Shown here: positions 18,101 through 25,530 of the stretch, piece after piece
Numbering within the stretch: the stretch's first letter is position 1
How the letters are laid out: each line of letters begins with the position of its first letter
NCBI RefSeq assembly: GCF_019049325.1
Contig: NZ_JAGMUO010000011.1
Coordinates: 124,001 to 188,000 of the forward strand
Reading direction: 5' to 3'
Source: Streptomyces sp. AC512_CC834
Lineage (GTDB): Bacteria; Actinomycetota; Actinomycetes; Streptomycetales; Streptomycetaceae
DNA length: 64,000 nucleotides
The notes under the pieces: generated by a model
What the model was told of the DNA's origin: nothing
Databases searched by the model: none
Seen by the model: only the letters and a program-made list of their open reading frames with translations
Made by a program: the position numbers and the translations under genes

Positions 18101-18511
18101 CTTCCCCGCCGCGGATCCACCGCGAGCGGTGCGGGCGGAGCGGGCGACGCGGGGCACGTGAGCCAGGAGACGCCGGCCGCCGCCCCGGGAACGAACGGCG
18201 CGGACACCTGGCGGTCGGCCAACGACGACCGCTGGCAGCAGGCCTCGGCGCTGAGCAAGCCCAAGGCGGGCGGGGTGACCTCCTCGGGCCTGCCGCGACG
18301 GGTACCCAAGGCCAACCTGGTCGAGGGCGCCGCCGAAACCACTCCACAGGGAGGCCCCCAGGTCTCCCGCGCTCCGGAAGACGTCCGGGGCAGGCTGAGC
18401 AACCTGCGGCGCGGCGTCGAGCGAGGCCGCAACGCAGGCAGTGAAACGAACGGCCAGGGCACGGGGAATGAACACCGTGGTCCTGACAGCACCTACAACC
18501 AGGAGCGTTAG
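15179..18511 (+). CDS. cvnA2: Conservon sensor ATPase CvnA2
   Basis: The second conservon sensor, 1110 residues, has the same plan as CvnA1: Pro/Ala head, membrane segment at about 55-73, an extracellular nitrate-sensor-like helical domain, second membrane segment at about 382-402, HAMP, and HATPase with N-box LVHLLAELLENATTFSSPQ at about 588-606, DKGIGLT and RMGLFVVGRLSDRHGI. The HATPase core is very close to CvnA1, while the sensor domain and tail differ. The tail carries YDQQS/YADQQ and NGQNGQ repeats and ends with the motifs GLPRRVPKANL and VSRAPEDVRGRLSNLRRG. The GTG start has AGAGGTTG plus 8 bases upstream, as for CvnA1. Confidence 0.88.
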   Translation: MRRSKNSPEPSARGNFTPPPRTAAPAPAPTAEPKAEPAPSGGRFSPRNWRVATRLNAILLIPVLVGLVMGGFQVKSSIDTWQDAQDAESTARLVRASLGYANALYNERDITAAPLLQGKGEKDTTVTQAREATDEAADAFDVAAQGMPGKAGLERRLKVFREQEPKLQTLRAAAYTSKLKGVETEEGYTGIAHPLMEFANELGLGTGNITSYGRTVYAISLTKAALSLERSIGMHMLVKPGPEPSHLASQRVALSSYAYLERIAIEEYIGGGTEADAQKLEDAEAKLKKDGAAMAKEAKAKDPDYVPPPANPTTMISELAGLESTDTSARAELAGQGITPENWWAVNTLKFDAYQKIESDLDDRAVSEASTIADDAERDAYITGAAVVIALLAAFILAGMVARQMSRSMRQLRNAAFGIAEQRLPMLVDQLSRTDPGRVDTRVQPIPITSRDEIGEVARAFDQVHREAVRLAAEQALLRGNINAIFTNLSRRNQSLIEGQLSLITELENNEAEPDQLENLFRLDHLATRMRRNGENLLVLAGEEPGRRWDQPVPLVDVLRAASSEVEQYERIELSGVPEAEIHGRAVTDLVHLLAELLENATTFSSPQTKVRVTATRLPDGRVMVEIHDKGIGLTAEDFADINHKLANPPTVDAAISQRMGLFVVGRLSDRHGIRVQLRPSGEQAGTTSLVMLPDAITHGGGGEQQPRDEFTVSQIIPEQNFQGENFGQVGQPMRTAAELGFDDSRYAEIPDDIRELDPVGRSLMREERRAALEAQSPPELPGPADHGGAESAGTPGFQDRFTGQQPGYDPGGDGYQGQQQNIGYDQQSGGYDQQSAYADQQQAYQEPRQPSYDEQYYAPNGGLPGNEGYAANGGYPDPGYPQPGQNGQNGQNGQQPAGSGSPSPENYSAFEQRRHQDDWPQQDGYRNGYPDQYPAGAPGAQSAQAADVNEADRVGFDRPGPAPSAAHELTDAGLPRRGSTASGAGGAGDAGHVSQETPAAAPGTNGADTWRSANDDRWQQASALSKPKAGGVTSSGLPRRVPKANLVEGAAETTPQGGPQVSRAPEDVRGRLSNLRRGVERGRNAGSETNGQGTGNEHRGPDSTYNQER

Positions 18512-18513
18512 TT

Positions 18514-18936
18514 GTGAGCCCGATGAGCCAGGCGGCGCAGAACCTGAACTGGTTGATCACCAACTTCGTGGACAACACCCCGGGGGTGTCCCACACGGTG
18601 GTGGTCTCCGCCGACGGACTCCTTCTGGCGATGTCCGAAGGGTTCCCCCGCGACCGAGCCGATCAGCTCGCGGCCGTCGCCTCCGGTCTGACCTCGCTGA
18701 CCGCCGGTGCCTCGCGCATCTTCGAGGGCGGCAGCGTGAACCAGACGGTTGTGGAGATGGAGCGCGGATTCCTCTTCCTCATGTCCATCTCCGACGGCTC
18801 GTCCCTCGCGGTTCTTGCACACCCCGAGGCGGACATCGGTCTCATTGGGTACGAGATGGCCCTTCTGGTGGACCGTGCGGGCACGGTTCTGACCCCCGAT
18901 CTGCGGGCCGAGCTCCAAGGGAGCCTTCTCAACTAA
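18514..18936 (+). CDS. cvnB2: Roadblock/LC7-domain protein CvnB2
   Basis: A 140-residue Roadblock/LC7 partner of conservon 2, differing from CvnB1 by only a handful of residues (for example VDNTP for VENTP, GSVNQ for GGNVAQ, PEADIGLI for PECDIGLV). The GTG at 18514 has GGAG eight bases upstream; the downstream ATG at 18523 is the alternative. It sits two bases after the cvnA2 stop. Confidence 0.9.
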   Translation: MSPMSQAAQNLNWLITNFVDNTPGVSHTVVVSADGLLLAMSEGFPRDRADQLAAVASGLTSLTAGASRIFEGGSVNQTVVEMERGFLFLMSISDGSSLAVLAHPEADIGLIGYEMALLVDRAGTVLTPDLRAELQGSLLN

Positions 18937-19030
18937 AGGACAGACGGTGCGTTTTGGCGTCCCGTGGCCGTAAAGTTTCGGGACGCGGCTCCACAGCGAT
19001 GGGTGCCAGGCACAGTCGGAGGAGGAAAAA

Positions 19031-19603
19031 GTGGCAACACCCCCAGGCGGTCCGTCATCGGGCAACTGGTCGTACGGCCCCGGTCAGGGACCGAGCGACG
19101 GCTCGGCGAACGGCTACGGCTACCCCTCCGTGCCGCGTCACCGGCAGCCGTACGCGCCGCAGGGCCCCGGCCCTTCGCCGTACGACCAGCCGCACGCTCC
19201 GCGCATCCAGCCCGTGCAGCCGCAGCGCCGCACCCCTGAGCCGGCGCCCGCAGGGGCGTCGAACAACCCCCTGGTGCGCCCGTACGCCATGACGGGCGGC
19301 CGCACCAGGCCCCGGTACCAGCTCGCCATCGAGGCGCTGGTGCACACCACCGCGCAGCCGCACCAGATGCAGGGCCAACTGCCCGAGCATCAGCGGATCT
19401 GCAACCTCTGCCGGGAGATCAAGTCGGTGGCCGAGGTCTCGGCCCTCCTGACGATCCCTCTCGGCGTGGCCAGGATCCTCGTCGCCGACTTGGCGGAGGC
19501 GGGCCTGGTCGCCATCCATCAGCCCGGCGGCGACGAGAGCGCCGGCGGCCAGCCAGACGTGACACTGCTCGAAAGGGTGCTCAGTGGACTTCGCAAGCTC
19601 TAG
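19031..19603 (+). CDS. cvnC2: DUF742 winged-helix protein CvnC2
   Basis: A 190-residue DUF742 protein. The conserved region (LVRPYAMTGGRTRPRYQLAIEALV to LLERVLSGLRKL) matches CvnC1. It carries an extra N-terminal Pro/Gln/Tyr-rich segment of about 65 residues (GPGQGPSDG, YAPQGPGPSPYDQP) that is absent from CvnC1. The GTG start has a strong GGAGGA site seven bases upstream. It overlaps cvnD2 by 20 bases, as in conservon 1. Confidence 0.88.
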   Translation: MATPPGGPSSGNWSYGPGQGPSDGSANGYGYPSVPRHRQPYAPQGPGPSPYDQPHAPRIQPVQPQRRTPEPAPAGASNNPLVRPYAMTGGRTRPRYQLAIEALVHTTAQPHQMQGQLPEHQRICNLCREIKSVAEVSALLTIPLGVARILVADLAEAGLVAIHQPGGDESAGGQPDVTLLERVLSGLRKL

Positions 19604-20165
19604 CGGAGGGCCTTCCCGCTCCACCACTTCCGCGAAAATCGTGGTGGCGGGCGGCTTCGGCGTGGGCAAGACCACGTTCGTCGGCGCCGTCTCGGAGATC
19701 AATCCGCTGCGCACCGAGGCCGTGATGACATCCGCGTCCGCGGGCATCGACGACCTCACCCATACGGGGGACAAGACGACCACGACGGTCGCCATGGACT
19801 TCGGCCGCATCACGCTCGACCAGGACCTGATCCTGTACCTGTTCGGTACGCCGGGCCAGGACCGGTTCTGGTTCATGTGGGACGACCTGGTGCGCGGCGC
19901 CATCGGCGCGATCGTGCTGGTCGACACGAGGCGGCTCGCCGACTGCTTCCCCGCCGTCGACTACTTCGAGAACAGCGGTCTGCCGTTCGTCATCGCCCTC
20001 AACGGCTTCGACGGGCAGCAGCCGTACAACCCGGACGAGGTGCGCGAGGCGCTGCAGATCGGCCCGGACACCCCGATCATCACGACGGACGCGCGGCATC
20101 GCGCCGACGCCAAGTCGGCACTGATCACTCTCGTGGAGCACGCGCTGATGGCCCGCCTGCGGTAG
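19584..20165 (+). CDS. cvnD2: Conservon Ras-like GTPase CvnD2
   Basis: A 193-residue GTPase, almost the same as CvnD1 after its first 12 residues. Motifs GGFGVGKTT, FGTPGQDR, NGFD and TDARHRADAKSAL are all intact. The first residues differ (SSSGGPSRSTTSAK against SSDGGRATTSAK). The GTG start lies in the end of cvnC2, with AAAGGG upstream. The close similarity raises the question of whether CvnD1 and CvnD2 can exchange between the two sensor complexes. Confidence 0.91.
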   Translation: MDFASSSGGPSRSTTSAKIVVAGGFGVGKTTFVGAVSEINPLRTEAVMTSASAGIDDLTHTGDKTTTTVAMDFGRITLDQDLILYLFGTPGQDRFWFMWDDLVRGAIGAIVLVDTRRLADCFPAVDYFENSGLPFVIALNGFDGQQPYNPDEVREALQIGPDTPIITTDARHRADAKSALITLVEHALMARLR

Positions 20166-20183
20166 CGCCGGCACTCCGCCCAC

Positions 20184-20263
20184 CCTGCGGGCAGCCGTGC
20201 CCCTCCCCTTAGCCTGCGGGCAGCCGTGCCCTCCTCCCCCCCCAGCCTGCGGGCAGTCGTGCC
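20184..20263 (+). repeat. Three copies of an 18-bp intergenic repeat
   Basis: CCTGCGGGCAGCCGTGCC occurs at 20184-20201 and 20213-20230, and with one change (AGTCG) at 20246-20263. The spacing is 29 then 33 bases. Short repeats of this type are scattered in Streptomyces intergenic DNA, from memory. A further Streptomyces-type element, GCGCAGTTCCCCGCGCCCCT, lies at 20389-20408. No gene is seen between cvnD2 and accE. Confidence 0.7.
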
Positions 20264-20443
20264 GCTGGGGCGGCACCCGTCCCAAAGAGGGCGGCACCCC
20301 GTTAGCGCCGGGTTGCGCGACGCCCCCTGCGGCCACCGGGCTGCCGGGGGCGGTTTCGTTGCCGGGTGCGGGTGCGTCGTGGCTTGGCGCGCAGTTCCCC
20401 GCGCCCCTAGGTGAGTTGCCTGGCCCGGCGTCGAGCAGGCACC

Positions 20444-20492
20444 CCCATAAGTAGAAGGCCCCTCCGAAGCGGAGGGGCCTTCTACTTATGGG
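20444..20492. terminator. Bidirectional terminator between cvnD2 and accE
   Basis: A perfect 23-bp stem (20444-20466 with 20470-20492) and a 3-base AAG loop, with A/T-rich outer arms so that each strand has a T-containing flank. It separates the convergent conservon 2 and carboxylase operons and is one of the strongest hairpins in the window. Confidence 0.9.
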
Positions 20493-20499
20493 TTCAGGG

Positions 20500-20697
20500 T
20501 CAGCGCCAGCTATGGGGTGCGCGGAAGCCCGGTTCGCGCTCCAGGCGGCGCCAGCCCGCGCGGGCTCGGCCGCCGCCGTGGGTCGGGGCGATCTCGACGG
20601 GGCGGGCCGCGGCGCGGGCCAGGAGGAGGGCCGTGATGGCGGCGACTTCCTCGGGCTCGGCGTGGCCCTTCTCGACGCGGATGTCGGGAGTTGACAT
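20500..20697 (-). CDS. accE: Acyl-CoA carboxylase epsilon subunit
   Basis: A 65-residue epsilon subunit that stabilises and activates actinobacterial acyl-CoA carboxylase. Family features are the N-terminal IRVEKGHAEPEEVAAITALLLARAA helix, which docks on the beta subunit, and the C-terminal WRRLEREPGFRAPHSWR. It starts 17 bases after the beta-subunit gene, so the two are co-transcribed. S. coelicolor has the same accB-accE pair, from memory. Confidence 0.92.
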   Translation of the reverse strand: MSTPDIRVEKGHAEPEEVAAITALLLARAAARPVEIAPTHGGGRARAGWRRLEREPGFRAPHSWR

Positions 20698-20714
20698 GGA
20701 GGTGGCTCCTCGGG

Positions 20715-22298
20715 TCACTGCGGCGGGTTGCCGTGCTTGCGGGAGGGCAGGTCGGCGTGCTTGGTGTGGAGCATCGCCAGGGACTGGACGAGCACCTCGC
20801 GGGTCTCCGCGGGGTCGATGACGTCGTCGACCAGGCCGCGTTCGGCCGCGTAGTAGGGGTGCATCAGCTCGGCCTTGTACTCCTTGACCATGCGGGCCCG
20901 CATGGCCTCGGGGTCCTCGGCGTCGGCGATCTGACGGCGGAAGATGACGTTCGCGGCGCCCTCGGCGCCCATGACGGCGATCTCGTTGGTCGGCCAGGCG
21001 TACGTGAGGTCGGCGCCGATGGACTGACTGTCCATGACGATGTAAGCACCTCCGTACGCCTTGCGCAGGATGAGCGAGATCCGCGGCACGGTCGCGTTGC
21101 AGTAGGCGTACAGCAGTTTGGCGCCGTGGCGGATGATGCCGCCGTGCTCCTGGTCGACGCCGGGCAGGAAGCCGGGTACGTCCAGCAGGGTGATGATCGG
21201 GATGTTGAAGGCGTCGCACATCTGGACGAAGCGCGCGGCCTTCTCGCTGGCCTCGATGTCGAGGACGCCGGCCAGGGCCTGCGGCTGGTTGGCGACGATG
21301 CCGACGACCTGTCCGTCGAGGCGGGCCAAGGCGCAGATGATGTTGCGGGCCCAGCGCTCGTGGACCTCGAGGTACTCGCCGTCGTCGACGAGTTCCTCGA
21401 TGACCTTGGCCATGTCGTACGGGCGGTTGCCGTCCGCGGGGACGAGGTCGAGGAGCACGTCGGAGCGGCGGTCCGCGGGGTCCGAGGACTCCGCGCGGGG
21501 CGGGTTCTCCCGGTTGTTCTGCGGGAGGAGGGAGAGGAGGTAGCGGACCTCGGCGAGGCAGGTCTCCTCGTCGTCGTAGGCGAAGTGGCACACGCCGGAC
21601 GTCTCGGCGTGCACGTCGGCGCCGCCCAGGCCGTTCTGGGTGATCTCCTCGCCGGTGACGGCCTTGACCACGTCCGGGCCCGTGATGAACATCTGCGAGG
21701 TGTCGCGGACCATGAAGACGAAGTCGGTCAGGGCGGGGCTGTAGGCCGCGCCGCCCGCGCACGGGCCGAGCATCACGCTGATCTGCGGGATGACCCCGGA
21801 CGCCCTGGTGTTGCGCTGGAAGATGCCGCCGTAGCCCGCGAGGGCGCTGACCCCCTCCTGGATGCGGGCTCCCGCGCCGTCGTTGAGGGAGACGAGCGGC
21901 GCGCCCGCCGCGATGGCCATGTCCATGATCTTGTGGATCTTCGTGGCGTGGGCCTCACCCAGCGCACCGCCGAAGATCCGGAAGTCGTGGGCGTAGACGA
22001 AGACCGTGCGGCCCTCGACCGTCCCCCAACCGGTGATGACACCGTCGGTGTACGGCTTCTTGGCCTCAAGGCCGAACCCCGTCGCCCGGTGCCGGCGCAA
22101 CTGCTCCACCTCACGGAAGGAGTCGGGGTCCAGGAGCAGCTCGATCCGCTCCCGTGCCGTCAGCTTGCCCTTGGCGTGCTGCGCCGCCGTCGCCTTCTCG
22201 CTCGGCCCGGCCAGCGCCTGCGCACGAATCCCGTGCAGCTCGGCCACTCGCCCGCGCGCGTCCGTCGGCTCACCCGGCGCCTCATCCAAAACGGTCAT
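20715..22298 (-). CDS. accB: Acyl-CoA carboxylase beta (carboxyltransferase) subunit
   Basis: The 527-residue carboxyltransferase subunit of acetyl/propionyl-CoA carboxylase, which transfers carboxyl groups from biotin to acyl-CoA to make malonyl- and methylmalonyl-CoA. Both half-domains are present: GTVEGRTVFVYAHDFRIFGGALGEAHATKIHKIMDMAIAAGAPLVSLNDGAGARIQEG in the N half and PGFLPGVDQEHGGIIRHGAKLLYAYCNATVPRISLILRKAYGGAYIVM in the C half. The biotin-bearing alpha subunit is not in this window. These products feed fatty-acid and polyketide synthesis. Confidence 0.95.
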   Translation of the reverse strand: MTVLDEAPGEPTDARGRVAELHGIRAQALAGPSEKATAAQHAKGKLTARERIELLLDPDSFREVEQLRRHRATGFGLEAKKPYTDGVITGWGTVEGRTVFVYAHDFRIFGGALGEAHATKIHKIMDMAIAAGAPLVSLNDGAGARIQEGVSALAGYGGIFQRNTRASGVIPQISVMLGPCAGGAAYSPALTDFVFMVRDTSQMFITGPDVVKAVTGEEITQNGLGGADVHAETSGVCHFAYDDEETCLAEVRYLLSLLPQNNRENPPRAESSDPADRRSDVLLDLVPADGNRPYDMAKVIEELVDDGEYLEVHERWARNIICALARLDGQVVGIVANQPQALAGVLDIEASEKAARFVQMCDAFNIPIITLLDVPGFLPGVDQEHGGIIRHGAKLLYAYCNATVPRISLILRKAYGGAYIVMDSQSIGADLTYAWPTNEIAVMGAEGAANVIFRRQIADAEDPEAMRARMVKEYKAELMHPYYAAERGLVDDVIDPAETREVLVQSLAMLHTKHADLPSRKHGNPPQ

Positions 22299-22452
22299 GT
22301 AGCGACTCTACGAAGCCGACCAAGGAATGCGAGCCGTCGACTCCTCACAGTCTCCGGCCCGTTTTCCTGGTAGCACCGAACAGAACCCCCACCGCATGCA
22401 GCCCTTTCGACTGCTCAGAGGCCCTCAGTCTTGTAGGGGTCGTACAAACCCG

Positions 22453-24813
22453 TTAGCTGAGAGTCACCTCACATTCATGGGTGGTACATACCACCCCTGG
22501 AGTGACGCGGAGGTGCAGTCGGCGGCCTGCAGCGAGGATCCGGACCGTTTCGTCGGCCCGGATCACCGCCCCCACCGGGTGGTCCCAGATGATCTCCACG
22601 GGTTCCCCCGAGCGCGGCGGTTCGCTCACGCAGAGCGTAGCCGTACGGCCCCGGCGACGGACCAGGACGCTCGCCCCGGCCGTCGCGGTGAGCGGGCCTG
22701 CGGTGCCGGGCTTCCAGAAGTTGGCGGCCGTCAGTCCGAGCGAGCGGGCGGCGACCGCCTGGCACCGGTCGTCGTTGGAGAGGACCGTGAGCCAGTGGCG
22801 GTCGGCGGCACGGCGCGCCACCGCCCGTCGGGAGGCGCCCGGCATGAGGACGTACACGTAGCCGGCGTCGGTCGGGTCCGTGCCGTGGTCCAGCCAGAGG
22901 GTCTGCAGGCGGCGGGTGCGGCGCTCGGTCGTGCTGGTGGTGTTGATGTCGGACCAGGAGCCGGTGCGGTCCTCGCGCAGGGTCCGCAGTTCGCCGCCCT
23001 CGGGCACGATCCAGCCGCCGTGGCCCTCCAGGTGGGCCCAGTGCCGCCCGCGGGCGAGGGCGGGGGTGTGCTCGCCTCCTTCCCCCAGGTTGCGGTTGTC
23101 GACGACCGTCTCGACCGGGACGCCGTCCGCGCAGGTGATGCCGGCTCCCAGGCAGGCCACCGCGTCGTCGAGGAAGAACCAGGACTTGCGGGCTTCGAGG
23201 GTCGAGCCGAGCCCCTTGAGATGCTGCCCGACGGCCGCGTACTCGCCGTCGGTCGTGCCGCCGACCCAGCGCACGTCCGGTTTGGGCTCGCCCCACTCGC
23301 CGCCCGCCCGGTCGGCCAGGCGCTTGGTGGAGACGGTGGTGCCGGGCAGCCGGTACCAGTCGACGGTCGGCCAGAACCAGTCCGTGTATTGATCGGCCCG
23401 ATCGGCCCGATCCGGAGCAGACCCGTTCGCCCACCAGAGCAGCATCCCCGCGCCGGTGTGCCAGCCGCGCGGGTTCTCGCCGTTGCCGCACTCGTAGTGG
23501 GCGATGCGGTCACTGGCCATGGCGAGGGCCGCGGTGAAGGCGGGGCGGCGGTGGACGGCGCGGTCCATGGCCGCGAAGAGGTGGTGTCCGGTGGGTTCGG
23601 GCGCGGCCTCGCCGGGCGCGTCGGCGATCGCGTGCAGCCGGGCCAGGTCGGCGACCGGGAACTGGGGCGCGGTGAGCAGGGGGGTGACGGTGTCCCGCTC
23701 GATCCAGCCCTTGATCCGGGCGTACCAGCGTTCCCGTTCGGCGTCGCTCGCGCCGCCCGCGAGGACCGCCATGGCGGCGATGAGCTGCTGGCCGTGGAAG
23801 TGGTCGCTGCGCATGACGTGCAGGTCGTCGCTCTTGAGGTAACCCCGGCTGATGGCGCGGCCGTTGACCGTGTCCATGGCGAGTCCGTCGTGGATCAGGG
23901 GTGCGTAGGCGCGCTCGACGCTGTCGAGGATGATCTGCCGGCCGGGGTCCGTCACCTCCCACTCCGAGCCGGCCAGCAGGGTGAACAGCCGGCCGAGCCC
24001 GTCCAGCATGACTTGGCCGTACGTCCCCGAGTAGGCGACCCAGGTGTGCTGGACGAACGAGCCGTCGGCGTAGAGCCCGTCGCCCTTGGTGACGTACGGG
24101 AAAACCGGTGAGAGGGCGTCGCGGGCCAGCGCGAGCTTGGCGGGTGCCCGGCCCAGGATGCCGCGCAGCGCGACGGAGCGGCACAGGTCGACGCGGTTGG
24201 CGCCGGTGGAGGTGCCGGTGTAGTCGCCGAGCATCGAGTCGGGGACGAAGTGGTCGACGGCGGCGCAGGCGGCGGCGACGCGGTCGGCGCCGAGGTGGTT
24301 GTACAGGGCGGCCGTGATGTCCGTCAGGAGCCGGGGGCTGCCGATCTGCCATTCCCACCAGTTGCCGTAGCGGGTGGTGGCGGGGTTGTAGACGGTGGCC
24401 GAGAGGTGGTCCAGGCCGCGCAGGATGTCGGTGAGGAGGGCCGGGTCGCCGGTCGAGCCGGTGCCCTCCTGGACGTACGCCTCGGTCATCGTCCACAGGC
24501 GTCCGTAGGCGAAGGTGATGCCCGCGGGCGGGTCGAAGGGGTGGTCCGGCCACAGGGACGTGGGGGTGGGGGCCATGGTGGCGCGGTGGTCGCGGGCGCG
24601 TTCACCGGTCTCGGCGAGGCGGGAGGCGTACGGCTCGGCGGCCGGGTCGTAGCCGGTGCCAAGCGCGATGTTGAGCCAGCGCAGGCGCAGGGCCTCGTAG
24701 GGGTCGGCCGCGGCTGCCGCCCGGGGGACGGACGTGAGGGCGGCGGCCGTCGCCGCGGCGAGCAGGACTGCGCGGCGGGTGGGGGCGGTGGGGCGCTGTG
24801 GGGTCATGCTCAT
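22453..24813 (-). CDS. Polysaccharide lyase family 8 protein (hyaluronate/xanthan lyase-like), exported
   Basis: A 786-residue secreted lyase. The N-terminus carries a Tat-type signal: PTRRAVLLAAATAAALTSVPRAAAAA. The alpha-toroid part contains the PL8 catalytic elements, namely Asn in GNWWEWQIGSPR, and His and Tyr in DGSFVQHTWVAYSGTYGQ. The beta-sandwich part follows with WFFLDDAVACLGAGI. PL8 enzymes cleave hyaluronan, chondroitin, xanthan or similar uronic-acid polymers by beta-elimination; which one cannot be read here. The start at 24813 is chosen to place the twin Arg near residue 12; an upstream frame to 24900 adds an unrelated tail. No sugar transporter is adjacent. Confidence 0.88.
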   Translation of the reverse strand: MSMTPQRPTAPTRRAVLLAAATAAALTSVPRAAAAADPYEALRLRWLNIALGTGYDPAAEPYASRLAETGERARDHRATMAPTPTSLWPDHPFDPPAGITFAYGRLWTMTEAYVQEGTGSTGDPALLTDILRGLDHLSATVYNPATTRYGNWWEWQIGSPRLLTDITAALYNHLGADRVAAACAAVDHFVPDSMLGDYTGTSTGANRVDLCRSVALRGILGRAPAKLALARDALSPVFPYVTKGDGLYADGSFVQHTWVAYSGTYGQVMLDGLGRLFTLLAGSEWEVTDPGRQIILDSVERAYAPLIHDGLAMDTVNGRAISRGYLKSDDLHVMRSDHFHGQQLIAAMAVLAGGASDAERERWYARIKGWIERDTVTPLLTAPQFPVADLARLHAIADAPGEAAPEPTGHHLFAAMDRAVHRRPAFTAALAMASDRIAHYECGNGENPRGWHTGAGMLLWWANGSAPDRADRADQYTDWFWPTVDWYRLPGTTVSTKRLADRAGGEWGEPKPDVRWVGGTTDGEYAAVGQHLKGLGSTLEARKSWFFLDDAVACLGAGITCADGVPVETVVDNRNLGEGGEHTPALARGRHWAHLEGHGGWIVPEGGELRTLREDRTGSWSDINTTSTTERRTRRLQTLWLDHGTDPTDAGYVYVLMPGASRRAVARRAADRHWLTVLSNDDRCQAVAARSLGLTAANFWKPGTAGPLTATAGASVLVRRRGRTATLCVSEPPRSGEPVEIIWDHPVGAVIRADETVRILAAGRRLHLRVTPGVVCTTHECEVTLS

Positions 24814-24932
24814 GCCGTCTATCACGCCGAGGGGTGGGACGGGAACGGTGCCGCGGCACGTGGTGTGGAGTGGCTGATGGCGCGTGCTTGATGGCGTCAT
24901 GGAATAGGTCTAGAGTCGAGACCGTTGAACTG

Positions 24933-24946
24933 GTTGAACATTCAAC
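24933..24946. promoter_or_regulatory. Palindromic operator candidate upstream of the YceI gene
   Basis: A perfect dyad GTTGAA-CA-TTCAAC, with a further half site GTTGAAC at 24924-24930. It lies 27 bases before the yceI-like start codon and close to the expected promoter. Sites of this form are typical of MarR-family repressors, but no MarR gene is adjacent. The call rests on symmetry. Confidence 0.55.
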
Positions 24947-24972
24947 ATCAAGACCTTCTCCGGAGGCTGACC

Positions 24973-25530
24973 ATGACCACCACCCCCGACCTCTCCACGC
25001 TGACCGGCGAGTACACCGTCGACCCCGCGCACTCCGCGATCGGCTTCACCGCACGCCACGCGATGGTCACCAACGTCAAGGGCAAGTTCCTCGACTTCAC
25101 CGGCACGCTGCACCTGGACGGCACGGACCCGTCCCGTTCCACGGCGTCGCTCGACATCACGATGGACAGCATCGACACGGGCTCCCCCGACCGTGACGGC
25201 CACCTCAAGAGCTCGGACTTCTTCAAGACGGACGAGCACCCGACGATGACCTTCCGGTCCACCAAGGCGGAGTCCCTGGGCGGCGACGACTACCGCATCA
25301 CCGGCGATCTCACGGTCCTCGGCACGACCAAGCCGCTCACCATCGACCTGGAGTTCAACGGCGCGGCCAAGGACCCGTTCGGCAACGAGCGCGTCGGCTT
25401 CGAGGGCAAGTCGGAGATCAAGCGCTCGGAGTGGGGGCTCACCTGGAACGCGGCGCTGGAGACGGGCGGCGTACTGGTCTCCGACAAGATCAAGCTGAAC
25501 TTCGACATCTCTGCGATCAGGCAGGCATGA
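24973..25530 (+). CDS. YceI-family protein
   Basis: A 185-residue YceI-type beta-barrel (lipocalin-like) thought to bind polyisoprenoid or other amphiphilic ligands. Motifs: YTVDPAHSAIGFTARHAMVTNVKGKF at the start, DGHLKSSDFFKTDEHPTMTFRST in the middle, and SEWGLTWNAALETGGVLVSDKIKLNFDISAIRQ at the end. It has no signal peptide, so it is cytoplasmic, as usual for Streptomyces members. The start has CGGAGG seven bases upstream. The last 14 bases overlap the end of the convergent hydrolase gene. Confidence 0.93.
   Translation: MTTTPDLSTLTGEYTVDPAHSAIGFTARHAMVTNVKGKFLDFTGTLHLDGTDPSRSTASLDITMDSIDTGSPDRDGHLKSSDFFKTDEHPTMTFRSTKAESLGGDDYRITGDLTVLGTTKPLTIDLEFNGAAKDPFGNERVGFEGKSEIKRSEWGLTWNAALETGGVLVSDKIKLNFDISAIRQA

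Noticed and set aside
22327..24111. 594-codon plus-strand frame opposite the PL8 lyase
   Set aside because: Shadow frame with low-complexity Gly/Arg/Val composition; the minus strand has intact PL8 catalytic motifs.
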